NCBI GenBank assembly: GCA_037954665.1
Contig: JBBMOL010000024.1
Coordinates: 62,852-126,851, forward strand
Direction of reading: 5' to 3'
Origin: Laguncularia racemosa
Lineage: Eukaryota; Streptophyta; Magnoliopsida; Myrtales; Combretaceae
DNA: 64,000 nucleotides
The position numbers and the translations under genes were made by a program. Of the stretch, positions 1 through 11,641 are shown piece after piece; position 1 is the first letter of the stretch; the number at the start of each line of letters is the position of its first letter. The notes under the pieces are model-generated. The model saw nothing but the letters and a program-made list of their open reading frames with translations. It did not search any database and was not told the DNA's origin.

Positions 1-1045
1 CACTTGTACACCTACGGTGCAACAAGTCACCAATGCAACAAATACTTTTTATCACTTCAAGTATAGTAGAATAATTGAAGCACAAATAAATACTTCCAAG
101 TAGTTAAGATATTGAATTCAACTAAGCAAGTGTTTAAGTAATAATACTCAATAACTTTCACACTTAAATGCTTATATTTGAATTTCAAACTTCACTACTT
201 AACTTCCTTTATTAGCCATGGTTCACACTCACACTTGATCTTAATGTGCAGCACCTTACTCCACACAACTCCACAAATTCACACCGCCACTCACACGACT
301 ATATACACACAACACTTCATGGTGCAACAATTTTTTTCTAAGTTCCACAAGTCACTCCTTCACAAGCAACTCCCACAGCAACAACACAAATGTCAACAAT
401 AACAAATACACTTCCACTTCCACGACAACAATAATAAATGGCAACAATAACAAATACACTTCCACTTCCACGGCAAGGATAATAAGATATTCTCCCACTT
501 TCCACAATTTAATCTGCAACTTAACAATATGTAGCAATTCAAATTTGAATTTCAACCTCTTCACTAATTGCAAGCCTTCCTCAATTGGTAAGAAATGAAT
601 TTCAAATTCAAATAACACTCATTAACTCCCGCAACTTAATGGATGTGTTTGAATTCAAATGGATTCCTTACTACTCAACACAATGCAAATATGAAAAATA
701 CACTTACCCAATTCAGAATTTGCACAATGGAATTACAACAACAAACTTTACAAGCTTCTTCATGCAACAAGCTAGTCACGGCAAGAAAAGGCAATTTTTC
801 AAGTTTAAAAAAATGTTGAATTAACAACTCTTCTATTCTCCTTCCCTTCCATGAAAATAATCAATCATAAGAAGCTACAACAATCCTCCCAATCCAACTC
901 CAACAAGTAGCAAATCAGAATTCCAATCAAGACAATTTTCGCAACTCAAAACTATAATACACAATTTCGGTTCAAATATGAAGAACCCTAATTGAAGATG
1001 ATAATCACGAAATTAACCAACACTTAATCCCTTCTTTCAACTTAT
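1..1045 (-). mobile_element. Probable internal leader of a minus-strand LTR retroelement (partial)
   Basis: This stretch lies on the internal side of a perfect primer-binding site at 1046-1057, read on the minus strand. If that site is real, this is the start of an element that leaves the window on the left. No gag-like protein can be read in any frame. The text is A+T-rich with runs of CAACA and AATTTCAAATTC words. It could be the non-coding interior of a non-autonomous (LARD-like) element. The call rests only on the primer site and the adjacent LTR. Confidence 0.35.
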
Positions 1046-1057
1046 GCTCTGATACCA
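1046..1057 (-). other. Primer-binding site, initiator tRNA-Met type, minus strand
   Basis: The reverse complement is TGGTATCAGAGC, the 12-base complement of the plant initiator tRNA-Met 3' end used to prime most plant Copia and many Gypsy elements. It sits five bases from the presumed LTR end at 1063. It is the only such perfect match seen on the minus strand. Confidence 0.55.
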
Positions 1058-1062
1058 AAAGA

Positions 1063-1900
1063 TGATGTGTTCAAAACCAAGTTCAAGCACAATCAAATGA
1101 CTTAATGAAAATAAATCACAAATCAATTACAAAACCGGTCCAATTGGTTCACAACTCACGTGAAACCCCTTTGGAAATTTGATGGAAACCAAAGATCAAA
1201 TGATGTAATTGCGATCCCTATTTATAATCTTCACCAAATGACAAAAAAATCAGTTGAGATCCACGTGAATTCAAATCAAAATGGAAGAATCAAAACCATG
1301 ATATCAACTCCCCCTTCAATTCTAATGCACGCCAACAATAAAAGGATATTGATTTCAAGTACTAAAAGAACAATTAATCTTAAACAAGACAATTGTTAAC
1401 GAATTATATTCACAAATATGTCCAAGAAACTTCAAATCCACCTTAGATATGACTCACTAGAGAAGAAATGAAAAACAACAAAGAAAGAAATCGATATGAC
1501 TCACAATTTTCCCTTATTGCACTCGCCACAATTCTAATTCTTGGGTTGAAATTGATAAGAAGATTAGAATTAGGATGAACCCTAATTCTCACACGTGAAG
1601 TGCTAGTGTATAATCTGCAAAATGGCCTCCCAAACCCTATTCTAAGCAAGTATTTATACTTGCTACTCCTAGGGTTAGAAAATGGTCAAAATTACAAGTT
1701 TGCCACTTTTAAGGTGGCTAGTCCTAAATGAAAATTACAAGGAAATGAAAGTGTCCTAAAACCAAATACAACAAAAAATAGTTCATAAAACAATTACAAA
1801 GTACAAAATATCATAAGTCTTCATGAATCAATGCCTCAGAATAGAAAACAATCGCAACGAGTCTTTGATTGTCACTTTGAAAATGTTATGTGTCCATCAA
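1063..1900 (-). repeat. LTR of a minus-strand retroelement (right limit approximate)
   Basis: The sequence begins TGATGTGTTC next to the minus-strand primer site. It shares diverged blocks, in the same order and orientation, with the solo LTR at 5859-6726. One pair of blocks reads GATATGACTCACTA here and GATATGACGCACTA there. Another is the block around 1631-1665, containing AAGCAAGTATTTATACTTGC, which matches 6324-6355. Both copies start TGATGT. The right end is not fixed; matches fade after about 1760, and 1900 is set from the length of the other copy. The short ORFs here are not coding. Confidence 0.45.
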
Positions 1901-2060
1901 CTGTTCTAAGACATATTGGCATCCCATGGAGAATTATTATTGTATTTGTAAGATTATTTCTCAAATATTTATTAGAATAATAGACATAAAGTAAAATATG
2001 AGTAATTTGGATCATCATCCAAATCGAGTTCTGAAAATGTCGATGGTGCTAAAAATTTTC

Positions 2061-2110
<50 letters not shown>

Positions 2111-5100
2111 CTAAATTTTGTCTATCAAATTTACTAGCTCATATCTCATAATTTAAATTTTCATATTTAGACCAATAATCATGCACCACAATGTTCTTTT
2201 TTTTTTTTTGGAAATGATGGAGCTAGTATTTATTTTGACAAGTGAAATTCAATTAGATGTGATATATAACAACTTCAATTTATTGGTATACATTTTGATA
2301 AAAAAGAGGAAAAGTTTAACCGAGTGTGAGATATATCAACTTCAATTTATTGGTGTAAATTTTGATAAAAAAAAAAGAATAAAAGTTTAACTAGGTGTGA
2401 GATTTAATAACTTCAAAAAGAGACAATGCCTAAAATTTAAGTAGTAATTTTGACATTATTAGTTCATTTATCATGCTAAAAAGAGGCTAACTATCTCTCT
2501 AATAGCCAACCCATCGCCATTTGATAATTATCATAATAAGTAATCTAGAGCACTTGTCAATTCAAAATATTTTTCATATTTTAAAATGGTATAAATACAC
2601 AAAAAGTTATGTATATATATATACAAAAAGTCAAAAAAAAATTCTATATTTTAATTGAGTCATATTTATACCTTAAGTTAATATTAAAATTTAATTTAAA
2701 AATTTATATTTTAAGTAAGTTGTTTAAATCCTCTAGTGTTTACGTTATCTTATTATATAAATTGTTTAAATGTAACATACATTATAAAACGACTTAAATA
2801 ACTTACTTAAAATATAAAGAATTTAGTTGAATTTATGCATAAACTTAAAGGATTTGAATGTTTTAATTAAAACATAAAAACCTTAATTAACCTTTATCTA
2901 GGCCCACCCCGAATCTTAATCACATTCTGCCCCATTGAATCCTAGACTCAAACCTACCCCATTGTTGAGTCATTAAATTTTATTTTGTCTGCATAGAACG
3001 TAGGTATACCTATCAATTCCAACCCCAATCACAAGTCACAAAGTCCTTATACAAGTTCCCGACATAGAGATGGAAAAGTTTTGGTTTGAAAGGCACACAT
3101 ATGATGCAACTCGTCCATGTCAATATGCCCCACATCCAGAAATTCCACAATAAAAATCTCACCATAGATTCATGATTATCATTATTGGGTCTAAAAAAAC
3201 AAAAGGTTATCACCTACGTCTGCTATGTCCACTTGCTGATTGAAGACAAAACAAAAGGTTCTCTCTCCATCCTCATGAATGATGATATTCAAAATGAAAA
3301 AAGAAACGCATAAAAGAAAAAAAAAAAAAAAGAAAGAAAGAAAAAGGAAGCCTATCTCATATTAATTATGATGGGCTTATGCGATAATGTATTGACTAAA
3401 ACTTTGTATTCAAGTTTGAACACAACGAGAGCATCGAATATTCCAAATTAGAATTGGATATTTTAATGTTTTTTATAGGAAAATTTAGAATAAACTCATA
3501 ATTAGTATCTTAAATTTGGGTTTATTCATTTTTTAAATTATATATATGAAGTTTAGAATGCTAGTTGTGATTTGAATTAAACCTTTATATATATTAAATT
3601 TACTATATTATCTCTAATTATTTATATTTATACTTTTTAACCAATATGTGTTTGCTATACATCATCCTAAAAGTAATGGAGGGGATATATTTTTGTCGAT
3701 TAAAGGGAATATTCATTGATATTTCACAATACATACATCATCCATACATATTAGTTCATATGACATACGTACATATCATGTTTGGGAGTCTTATGCTCCC
3801 AGCTTCTACTAGTAGCTAGATTGGCAAACATGGTACTTATAATATTTTCAAGAGGGACAAAAAGAAGCACTTCCTCCTGAATTGCACTCCCTGTAGATGA
3901 ACTCCACGCATACTTCTTCGAGCAAGGACAGCTTTTCCCTGCAAGCATTGAGCAAATGTATACGTTTGGTAAGCGGAGCAAATTCTTTCTTAGGGAGCAA
4001 TGTTGCGACTTGCGAGTCTAAGTTAATCTCTAATTTTTTTTCATGTTCATTCGAGTACAATAGTTAGGGTTAACAATTTGTGTTAACTTTTCTTGTACCG
4101 TCTCTCTATCTAAGGAGGTTCATGTCTTAAAAACCTCAACTCGTAACTTGACTCGTTTATTAATTGTGTATGAAATCCTAAATCCATAACTTAACCTATT
4201 TAATAAATGTGTTTTATATTCAACTTAGACCTGTTTATCGATTAAAAAATTATAATTAAATTATATAATATTTATAAATACATAGAAAAAGTGGCCATTA
4301 TAAAATTAACATTTATAAATTAAAATGATAGTCTTTTTTTTGGTAGAAGATAATCTTAAAAATTAAATATAAAAATTAAAATTCAATAAAAAGTATAATA
4401 AAATAAGGTTTGATCAAGTATAATAAATTTAAATATTGATTTGTTACTTAAAATCATAGTATGAAGTTTTTTTTTCTTTAATTTTTTTTAAGCCAATAAC
4501 CAAAAAATATTTGGAAATATAACTATTTTGCAAAACATGAGATAACAATTATAACTAAAAGAAGGTCACATATCTAAAAAGTAAAGAAAAACTATCAAGA
4601 TGATAACTCCACATTATAATTGTTGGGGTACTGAATTTAATTCATGGGTTTACGCCCTATTATTTTAATAGATTTGACTCTTTGATCGAGGTGATAGGGC
4701 CCAAAGAGTAAAGTACATGTTATAGAATGATCATGGGAGATTTAGCATGGTGGGCTTGGAGTTGAGCTTGTTGGATCGGCCTGCTCGATTTAACTTTTCT
4801 TAAATAAGACTGATACACACATACACTAAAGGTCTTTAGTGGGCCTAAACCTATACAAGGTTCATATGAGGCCTCATTTGCTAGGAATCATTAAATGAGA
4901 TTTATAACCAAACACTATAAATACCTCATGCCTCCTTACTAAAAAAAGGGTCTTCTTTTGGAAAAAAGTGTAGTTACTTTGCTGGATTTTCTCCAGAAGA
5001 TTCAAATTATCACTTACCTACATTTATCTCACAAATTACACACTTGTCATAGTAGAGTTCGACCTTATTTAAGACTAGCTACTCCTCTCCTGTCTCGATC

Positions 5101-5241
5101 ATCCTCACACATGTCACTTCCTCATTACACCACGTGTAGTGTGTTTGCACATAATACTCACGTGACCCCGCACTTAAGCTAACATCTCATCTAGTTCACC
5201 TACAAATGGTTTTTGAGTAATGTCGGCTATATAAGCTCTGC
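1901..5241. other. A+T-rich region without a recognised gene
   Basis: About 3.3 kb of A+T-rich DNA. It holds a TA dinucleotide tract at about 2066-2105 and two copies of a roughly 90-bp passage around 2250-2400, recognisable by the repeated word CAACTTCAATTTATTGGT. A poly-A stretch lies at about 3315-3335. Two overlapping minus-strand ORFs at 3751-4060 match no family I recognise. No promoter or RNA gene is visible. Confidence 0.5.
2066..2105. repeat. TA dinucleotide microsatellite
   Basis: An uninterrupted alternating AT tract of about 40 bp lies in non-coding DNA. Confidence 0.95.
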
Positions 5242-5853
5242 ATGAACCCTCTAAAATGTGTATTCAGTGTAACTTTGGGGAAGTGTTTGGGATTTGCAGT
5301 TTATAGGAAGGGAATTGGTGTGGATCCAGCAAAAATCCAAGCTATATTATCTATGCTATCCCCTGTTACCCTAAAAGAATTGAAAACATTAATGGGAAAA
5401 GTTTCCTGCGTCAGAAGATTCATGCAAGCATTGGTAGAGATATCATATCCTCTTCATCAACTTATGAAGAAAGGGGTCTCGTTTGAGTGGAAGGAAATAC
5501 ATGAGAGAGTAGTTGAAAAGATTAAAAGGATCCTGACTTCCCCTCAAACTATGACAATGCTAGTGAAAAGATTACCATTGATCATATATCTTACCTCTAC
5601 TGATAAATTGATTGTAGCTTTACTCGCACAAGAAATAGATGGACAAGAAAGACCAATTTACTAATTGAGTCAGACCTTTTAAGAGAGTGAGGTCAACTAA
5701 TCAGCTTGTGAAAAGCATTGTCTTGCGTTGATATTTGCCTCACAAAAGATACGACACTATTTCCTAGCACATAAGGTCAATCTTATCACACATTCGGATC
5801 CCATCAAGTATTTATTATCTCAACTAGCCTTGTCAGGTTGAGTTGCTACGTGG
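5242..5853 (+). pseudogene. Gypsy reverse transcriptase C-terminus and RNase H fragment
   Basis: The first 140 codons are open. They carry LGFAVYRKGIGVDPAKIQAI, the block that follows the polymerase active site in Gypsy reverse transcriptases, and then a connection segment with RRFMQALVEISYPLHQLMKK. After a stop at 5662 the same protein can be followed past KHCLALIFASQKIRHYF to the serine-leucine-rich stretch just before the insertion at 5859. The YxDD catalytic part lies upstream and is absent. It would have copied element RNA into DNA in virus-like particles. It is clearly dead. Confidence 0.8.
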
Positions 5854-5858
5854 TTACT

Positions 5859-6726
5859 TGATGTACCTTATTAATTGAATTGCAAACACATAAAAAGTAA
5901 TGTGATCAACAAAATTCCAACCAACAATGGTGTGATCACTAAATCACCAATGATCCCTAATTTATGAGAATTCAAAGACTTGATGCTAATTGAAATGAGG
6001 AACAAAGCAATTGTATAAATGGCAATGGATGACAATAGAAATGAATTAGAATTCCACTTAAATTGAAGTGATTCAAATATGAAATGGATGAACCCTAATT
6101 CAAGTGTAGAACAACAAGTAACTAAACAAATTGCATCTAGATATGACGCACTAAATACAATTTGATAACAACAAGAGGAAGATTGATGCTACTTACAATT
6201 TACTCAAGTTAATCTTGTCACAATTTCACTTGTGAAATTGATAAGAGAAATCTTGCAAGCAAGGATCCCCTCACGACAAAGAAGTGTGTAATTTCAAAAT
6301 GTTCAAAAAGCTCCCTGAAAACCCTAGTTAGCAAGTATTTATATTTGCTCTAATTATGGTAAAAATAACATAACAAATTACAAATAAGCCACAAGTGGCC
6401 AGTTCTTAGAACAACAAATTACAAGTATAAATAGCTTTAAGTGGCTAGTTCTTCACTTCAACTGAACATATTGTTGGACTGGTTCTTCTTTGATTTATGT
6501 AGGTCCATGAATAACCCACAAACTGAGCTTTAGCGAATTTATCCACTGTCCTATAAAAACCGTTAAGTGTACCAGCTGGAATGCACAACAAATATGAAAT
6601 AGAAAAGAAGATACTAAACAAATATTCTCGGGGTATGATTATTCAAAAAGGACCCTCATCGTCAAATTTTGTAATCCTTTGGCTCTTGCTCTGGTGATAG
6701 GTTATATAGGAATTTGATTCCTATCA
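5859..6726 (-). repeat. Solo LTR, 868 bp, nested in the Gypsy pol
   Basis: The insert begins TGATG and ends CTATCA, so it has the usual TG...CA ends. It is flanked by a perfect 5-bp direct repeat, ttact, at 5854-5858 and 6727-6731. Removing the insert and one ttact rejoins the RNase H reading frame exactly. It is related to the LTR at 1063-1900, whose primer site shows that the family reads on the minus strand. No internal sequence is left, so it is a solo LTR from LTR-LTR recombination. Confidence 0.75.
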
Positions 6727-6731
6727 TTACT

Positions 6732-7440
6732 CCTTCTTGGAGAGTTTAACATTGCAATTTACTCCCCTAAGGCCATTAAATCACAAGCTCTAGCTAATTT
6801 GTTAGCACACTTCCTAGAAGCGCGTGAAAGCTTCATTGTGGATACTATTCCAACAGAGTTTCATGAAGACTCTCTCATGATCGAATCGGAAGGGAAGTGG
6901 TCACTTCAATTTAATGGCTCCGTAGGAAGTAAGGGATGGGGAGTAGGAATTATGTTAACCTCACCTAATAGTCAAGAAATACCATTAGCATTCAAACCTG
7001 ATTTTTGTTGCACCAATAATGAAGTTGAATACGAAGCCTTGTCGCTATGATTGATATTCGCCTAAGAGGTGGGAGAAAATAAGCTATGCATTCAAGGTGA
7101 CTCCAATTTGATCATTAAGCAAGCCAATGGTGAGTTTGGACTCAGAGAACTGGCATTAACACCTTACAGGGCTGTAGTACAAGCTCTGGCAGCAAAATTT
7201 TAGTTAGTACACTATAAGTGTACAACTTGATCTATTAATAGATATGCAGACGCTCTAGCCACATTAGCTTCAAAAGTCTCGATCTAAGATGCAAGTACTA
7301 CTTTAGATATTCAGGTAGTTAAGAAATCTATCCCATGTACTGCATTGGGTCTTATTGATGAGAATGAAGAAGCACATGATGATTGGCGCATATTCCTAAA
7401 GAAACAGTTAGAGCACCTGAGTGCAGCTTCTATTTAAGCA
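6732..7440 (+). pseudogene. Archaeal-type RNase H domain of the Tat/Ogre-like Gypsy pol
   Basis: Residues read SPKAIKSQALANLLAHF and then WSLQFNGSVGSKGWGVGIML. A block ending CCTNNEVEYEALSL follows. This is the additional RNase H that plant Tat-lineage elements carry after their first one. The first catalytic aspartate position reads asparagine (FNGS, where the family usually has FDGS). The glutamate of the EYEAL block is kept. Stops occur at 7048 and at several later points, so no full domain is made. Confidence 0.75.
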
Positions 7441-7497
7441 CTGAAGAATTTCATTTAAGTCAATGAATTACTATATTACAAGGGACCATAAGGTGTT

Positions 7498-8835
7498 TTG
7501 TCCCATTATGTTGGGATAAAAGAAGCTCACTTAAAATTGGACAAATACCACAAGATTTGGTGTAGAGAAGAGGGGCCACCTTTGTACCGTTACATTCAGC
7601 ACGCGAGATACTATTGGCCATCAATGTCCAAGGATGCATTCCAAGTACAAGCAAATTGTGCTAAATGCTTCGAGTTACCTAATAAAAATGAATGTAACTT
7701 TATGGCTAGTATAGGTGATTAGCGGCGACCGTACATTGACTACTTGAAGAACATTACATTGCCCACTGATAGTATGGATGTAAGGCTTGTGAAAACAAAG
7801 GAAAAAAAATATCTTATGCACGAGGGTGAACTATACAGGGCTTCATTCATGGGACAACCTCGTAGATGCATTACACCTCCTAAAACAGAAGCACTATTGA
7901 CTGAAGTGCATGCCGAAGAATGTGGAGAGCATCAAGGAGGAAGGAAATTGTATTATCACTTGCTCAATATAGGTTATTATTGGCCAACTATGGAAGCTGA
8001 CACTTTCAAGTTTATAAAAAGATGTCACGTTTGTCAATAGTATGGTAACACCATTTATGCTCTTATAGTTACACTCTATAGTGTAACAACGCCATGACCT
8101 TTCCATACATGGGCATTTGATTTGATTAACCCAATTCATCCACCGTCAAGAGGGTGCATTTGGATTTTGGCAAGAACTGAATGTTTCACAAAATGGGTAG
8201 AAGCTGCACCCTTGAAAAATGCTATAAGACCAGTAATTGCAAATTTCATGAAGGAGAACATTTTATGTAGATTCGGCATTTCGAAGTGCATCTTGTCTGA
8301 AAATGGTACTCCTTTCATCAATACTCATGTGCGACAATTGATGATTTCCTATGAAATAAATCATGTTAAGTCTATGCCTCATTACCCAAAAGGTAATGGC
8401 CAAGTGGAAGTTACCAATAAGAGTTTGTTAAAAGTGTTGAGTTGTATAGTTCATGATAACCATAAGGAATGGCATGATAAGCTGCCATTAGCACTTTTGG
8501 TGTATAAAACTTCAAAGTGGAAGCCAACCCAAGTGACATCTTTCTCTCTAGTATATGGCACCGAAGTGATAGTCTCGGTGGAAATCTTGATTCCATTCGC
8601 ACACTTAACCATCAATGTTGAGCTTGAACCAGGCGCCTTGCGTATGTTGGATTTAGAAGCCTTGGAGGAGAGATAAGATACTGCTAAACATAAGCTAATT
8701 CATTACCAATAGAAACTAGGTGTAACTTATAACCACTTGGTGAGGAAAAGGTCATTTCAAAAGGGCGATGTTGTACTTCGAGCAGTAGATCATGTGCGCC
8801 GAGGTATTTCGGTGCTAAAGTTTACATAATGAGTT
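7498..8835 (+). pseudogene. Gypsy integrase, Tat/Ogre-like
   Basis: Two zinc-finger-like passages come first. One has ARYYWPSMSKDAFQVQANCAKC (at about 7597-7662) and one has IGYYWPTMEADTFKFIKRCHVCQ (at about 7966-8037); this doubled arrangement is usual in the Tat group. The catalytic core follows in a 184-codon open stretch (8122-8676) with WVEAAPLKNA, ILSENGTPF and YPKGNGQVEVTNKSLL, which place the second aspartate as a glutamate-asparagine change (SENGT) and the last glutamate in GQVEV. Frames are broken at 7720, 8038 and 8674. Remnants of the C-terminal domain run to about 8820. Confidence 0.8.
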
Positions 8836-9196
8836 TCAATTCCTTTTCATATAATGAGCTCCAATGTCTATTTAGAAGGGACATAGTTTGCCCAAGCATG
8901 GATACCATGGTGGTACTCAATTTAGAACCCTAATAAATAGCTTCAGACCAGAATTTCTCCTCCAATTCGTACAAGTGCCTTAGTGAAGGCAGGAGCTATG
9001 AATGAACCACGAACTCGTGAAATGAAGCCGCTTGCAATATATTCAAGGAGCCCTCTTCATTTTTTCTTAGCACTTTAATCATTGGGGGAGGGATGATATT
9101 AGGAAGAGTCATAGGTGAAGTAACTTCTCTATAAAGAGCAGGTGTGTCATGGGACATACCAATTCCAATTGAAACCTCATTTAATGTCCCATCTGT
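8836..9196. other. Spacer between the Gypsy remnant and the PMD pseudogene
   Basis: About 360 bp without a gene I can name. Part of it may be the degraded C-terminal tail of the minus-strand PMD reading frame, since acidic and proline-rich codons can be read beyond its stop near 9197. Confidence 0.4.
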
Positions 9197-11556
9197 CTAA
9201 TTATCAAAAAGCCCCGCTTCTCTTAGTTCATTGGCATAAGCCTGAATATCATGCTCATTGAAATGTCCAATCTCATCGTTATCAATGTCATCCATATGAA
9301 TGGTAGCATTTGACTGAACATTATTACTTGGTAAGGGCTTAATCTCCCTATCATCAACATGAACTGGAGTACCTTTACTACTATCAATACAATGCTCGTA
9401 AGTGTCCTTTAAATCAACCATTTCGTTATCATCTTCTTCATTGATAACATCGACGACAACAAGATAATCCCTAATTCGAAGCTTCTTCCCAACACCATAA
9501 CGACTAGGGAATGGTGTAATACTAGGAGGAGTCAATTTCGAAGGGCCAACGGGGGGATCGGTAGCAACGTGATCTCTTTTGTCCTACAACAAAAGAAAGG
9601 AAAAAGTTAGAATGAGTGCATAGTAATTGTTGAAAATTAGAGGAATAAGATATGTATAAATAATGGTAATGCCTCATAAACACACGATCACTTTACTTGC
9701 CTCATAATCAATGAAGAAGGAGTAAAATGATTGCTCAGTGCTTTATTCTTCGCATTTGCATATGACTTTGCCTTTTCGTTCATGAGACAATATTGAAAGT
9801 CATATTTAAAAATAAACTCCTCAAGTAGCTCCTCCTCAATGGATGTATCCACATACTTCTTAAAATCGTCTAAGTAATTAGTCTAGTATGTTAACCACCC
9901 AACAGAAGAAAGTCTATAATGTGATAAAGAGGGAAAATATAATTGCCTCATATCTAGACGAACATCTCTAAAATCTGTAGGATTTAGTGATTAGCAACAT
10001 GAATTAAAATCCCCCTTTATGTGGATGGTTTGAGTAACTCCTAGGTTAAAACCAAAGGCTACTCTATGAGGTGAGTATAACATGACTTTACACTCTATAA
10101 AGTAGCTAGAGGTGTCTCTCTAGTCATGAAGAGAAGGAAGACCCCCAAGCGAGCACCATAAGATAAACCCCACTTCGCCAGCATTGAGTCTCTCGCGAGC
10201 CTCGAGAAGTTTCACTATATCTTTCAACCCTTTGGGATAAAACTTTGGAAACCACAAATAACCGGCTAATCTGCTTACGTAAGGTCGAAAATTCACCTCC
10301 TTCATGTCATCTATTACATGAAATAGCGAACCTAAAGGCTTTCTATCAATCCACGCAAAAGCTCAGGGCTTGATAGGATTAGGCCTATTTGGAGGCGAAC
10401 CAAAGTGTCTTTTGAACCGCTCGGCGAAGAATCCTTACAAAAACACCACATTGACATGTGATAGTACGATGTAACACCCCTTCAATCAAACTAATGCCTC
10501 ATGAGATAATTCCAAATGCCGATACAAAGACTTAAGGTAAAATAATCCCAAAGCAAAACGAGTGCCATTCACTATATGAACGGCTAAATGAAGAAAATGA
10601 TGACTCACACCATCAGCTGGACCATCAGAAAATACACATAAAGACAACCAACATGCCAGGAAGGCCTCAAGCTTGAACCTAAGAACAACCAAAATGATGG
10701 TAAGCGAGTTAATTAAACTAAACCTTATATGATAAAAGGGGGAAGTCATCACACGTGGAGCTAGGAAAAACTTACTCGTATTGATCATCTGAGTCATCTG
10801 AACTCTTTTGCTCAAAAAAGTATTTGATCCATGTAGAGAAAGTAGATTTCCTGCGACTATTGATGGCCATTGCCATCGTTGCTTCTAAAGCCGATATGAC
10901 TCCTTCATCCTCCTCAGTAACGTTAGCGGTTACAATGTCTATAAACCCAAAATCATGAAAGTGAATGAGTATGCACACATCTTCTAATGTAGGAGTAATC
11001 TCACCTTAAGAAGTTACAAAAGTATGTGTTTATATACTCTAGCAAGTCATAACACTTCGCCAAAAATCCATTTCGTTTGGTAGAGGAAACCCAAAACCGA
11101 AGGAAATCATCATGAGGTAGTAGATTTTTGTAGACTCCATAGCATCTACATATCTCGGGTTACCCATGATGTGATTGACCTAAGGATGCCAACATGGTAC
11201 AACTTGCTTATGAATAAAAAATTGAGTATCTGACAAGGGAAGTTCCCCACTTTCATTCCTAAAACGTAATATAGAAGTCCCCTCTATATTCTCTCTAACT
11301 TCGACCTTAGGTTATTGTCTTATGAAATGCCACATGCCATGCCATCAACATGTTAGTGCTCCTATGTGTCCCTCTTGCCTATGCAACTACAAAAGAAATC
11401 TTCCTTAATCATCAGGTCAAGCCATTTACTTCGATAAGAAGGCACCATGGATATGCGATTGTTAGAATATGCTACTATCTCTTTACCTTTGTTGCTAATC
11501 CCACTATGTGTTTTAACTTTTCTAGTGTCCTTACCCATTGCAAGTGGTAGCAACAA
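9197..11556 (-). pseudogene. Plant mobile domain (PMD) protein pseudogene
   Basis: Minus-strand fragments run from about 11556 down to 9197 in several frames. In order they show GEITPTLEDV (near 11000), which is the family's conserved E-T-TLEDV block, and FKLEAFLACWLSLCVF followed by HLAVHIVNGTRFALGLFYLKSLYRHL (10500-10690), typical of the PMD core (the 'aminotransferase-like plant mobile domain'). LWFPKFYPKGLKDIVKLLEA (10200-10260) comes next. A C-terminal acidic region is a 112-codon open frame at 9197-9535. PMD proteins are found in plant transposons and in domesticated genes of the MAIL/MAIN type. Stops and frameshifts separate the pieces. The 5' part, upstream of 10671, is also present in copy B; the 3' part is only here. 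Confidence 0.65.
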
Positions 11557-11589
11557 TCGAATCTAACCAATACTACTACAAAAAGGAGA

Positions 11590-11591
<2 letters not shown>

Positions 11592-11640
<49 letters not shown>
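11592..11640 (+). repeat. Poly-G tract of 49 bases
   Basis: An uninterrupted run of 49 G is followed by GGGGAGGAGGAGGAGG and (GA)n. The same place in copy B (49148-49164) has 17 G followed by G/T-rich sequence. Both are G-quadruplex capable. ORFs that translate this tract as poly-glycine or poly-proline are artefacts. Confidence 0.9.

Positions 11641-11641
<1 letters not shown>

Larger units (their letters stand above)
5242..8835 (+). mobile_element. Decayed Ty3/Gypsy element, Tat/Ogre-like, interrupted by a solo LTR
   Basis: Pieces of one pol polyprotein follow each other in the order usual for plant Tat/Ogre Gypsy elements. They are the end of the reverse transcriptase and the first RNase H (5242-5853), the second, archaeal-type RNase H (6732-7440), the zinc-binding integrase N-terminus (7498-8040) and the integrase core (8122-8676), with remnants to about 8835. 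Stop codons and frame changes are frequent throughout. The 868-bp insert at 5859-6726 splits the two RNase H regions, and the protein resumes across it. No gag, LTR or primer site belonging to this element could be found, so its limits are those of the recognisable coding remains. Confidence 0.8.

Noticed and set aside
178..824. Short plus- and minus-strand ORFs near the left edge
   Set aside because: Low-complexity codon content (CAACA, AATTTC repeats). They lie in the presumed leader of an LTR element.
3751..4060. Two overlapping minus-strand ORFs
   Set aside because: No recognisable family, no convincing splice sites and no duplicate to compare.
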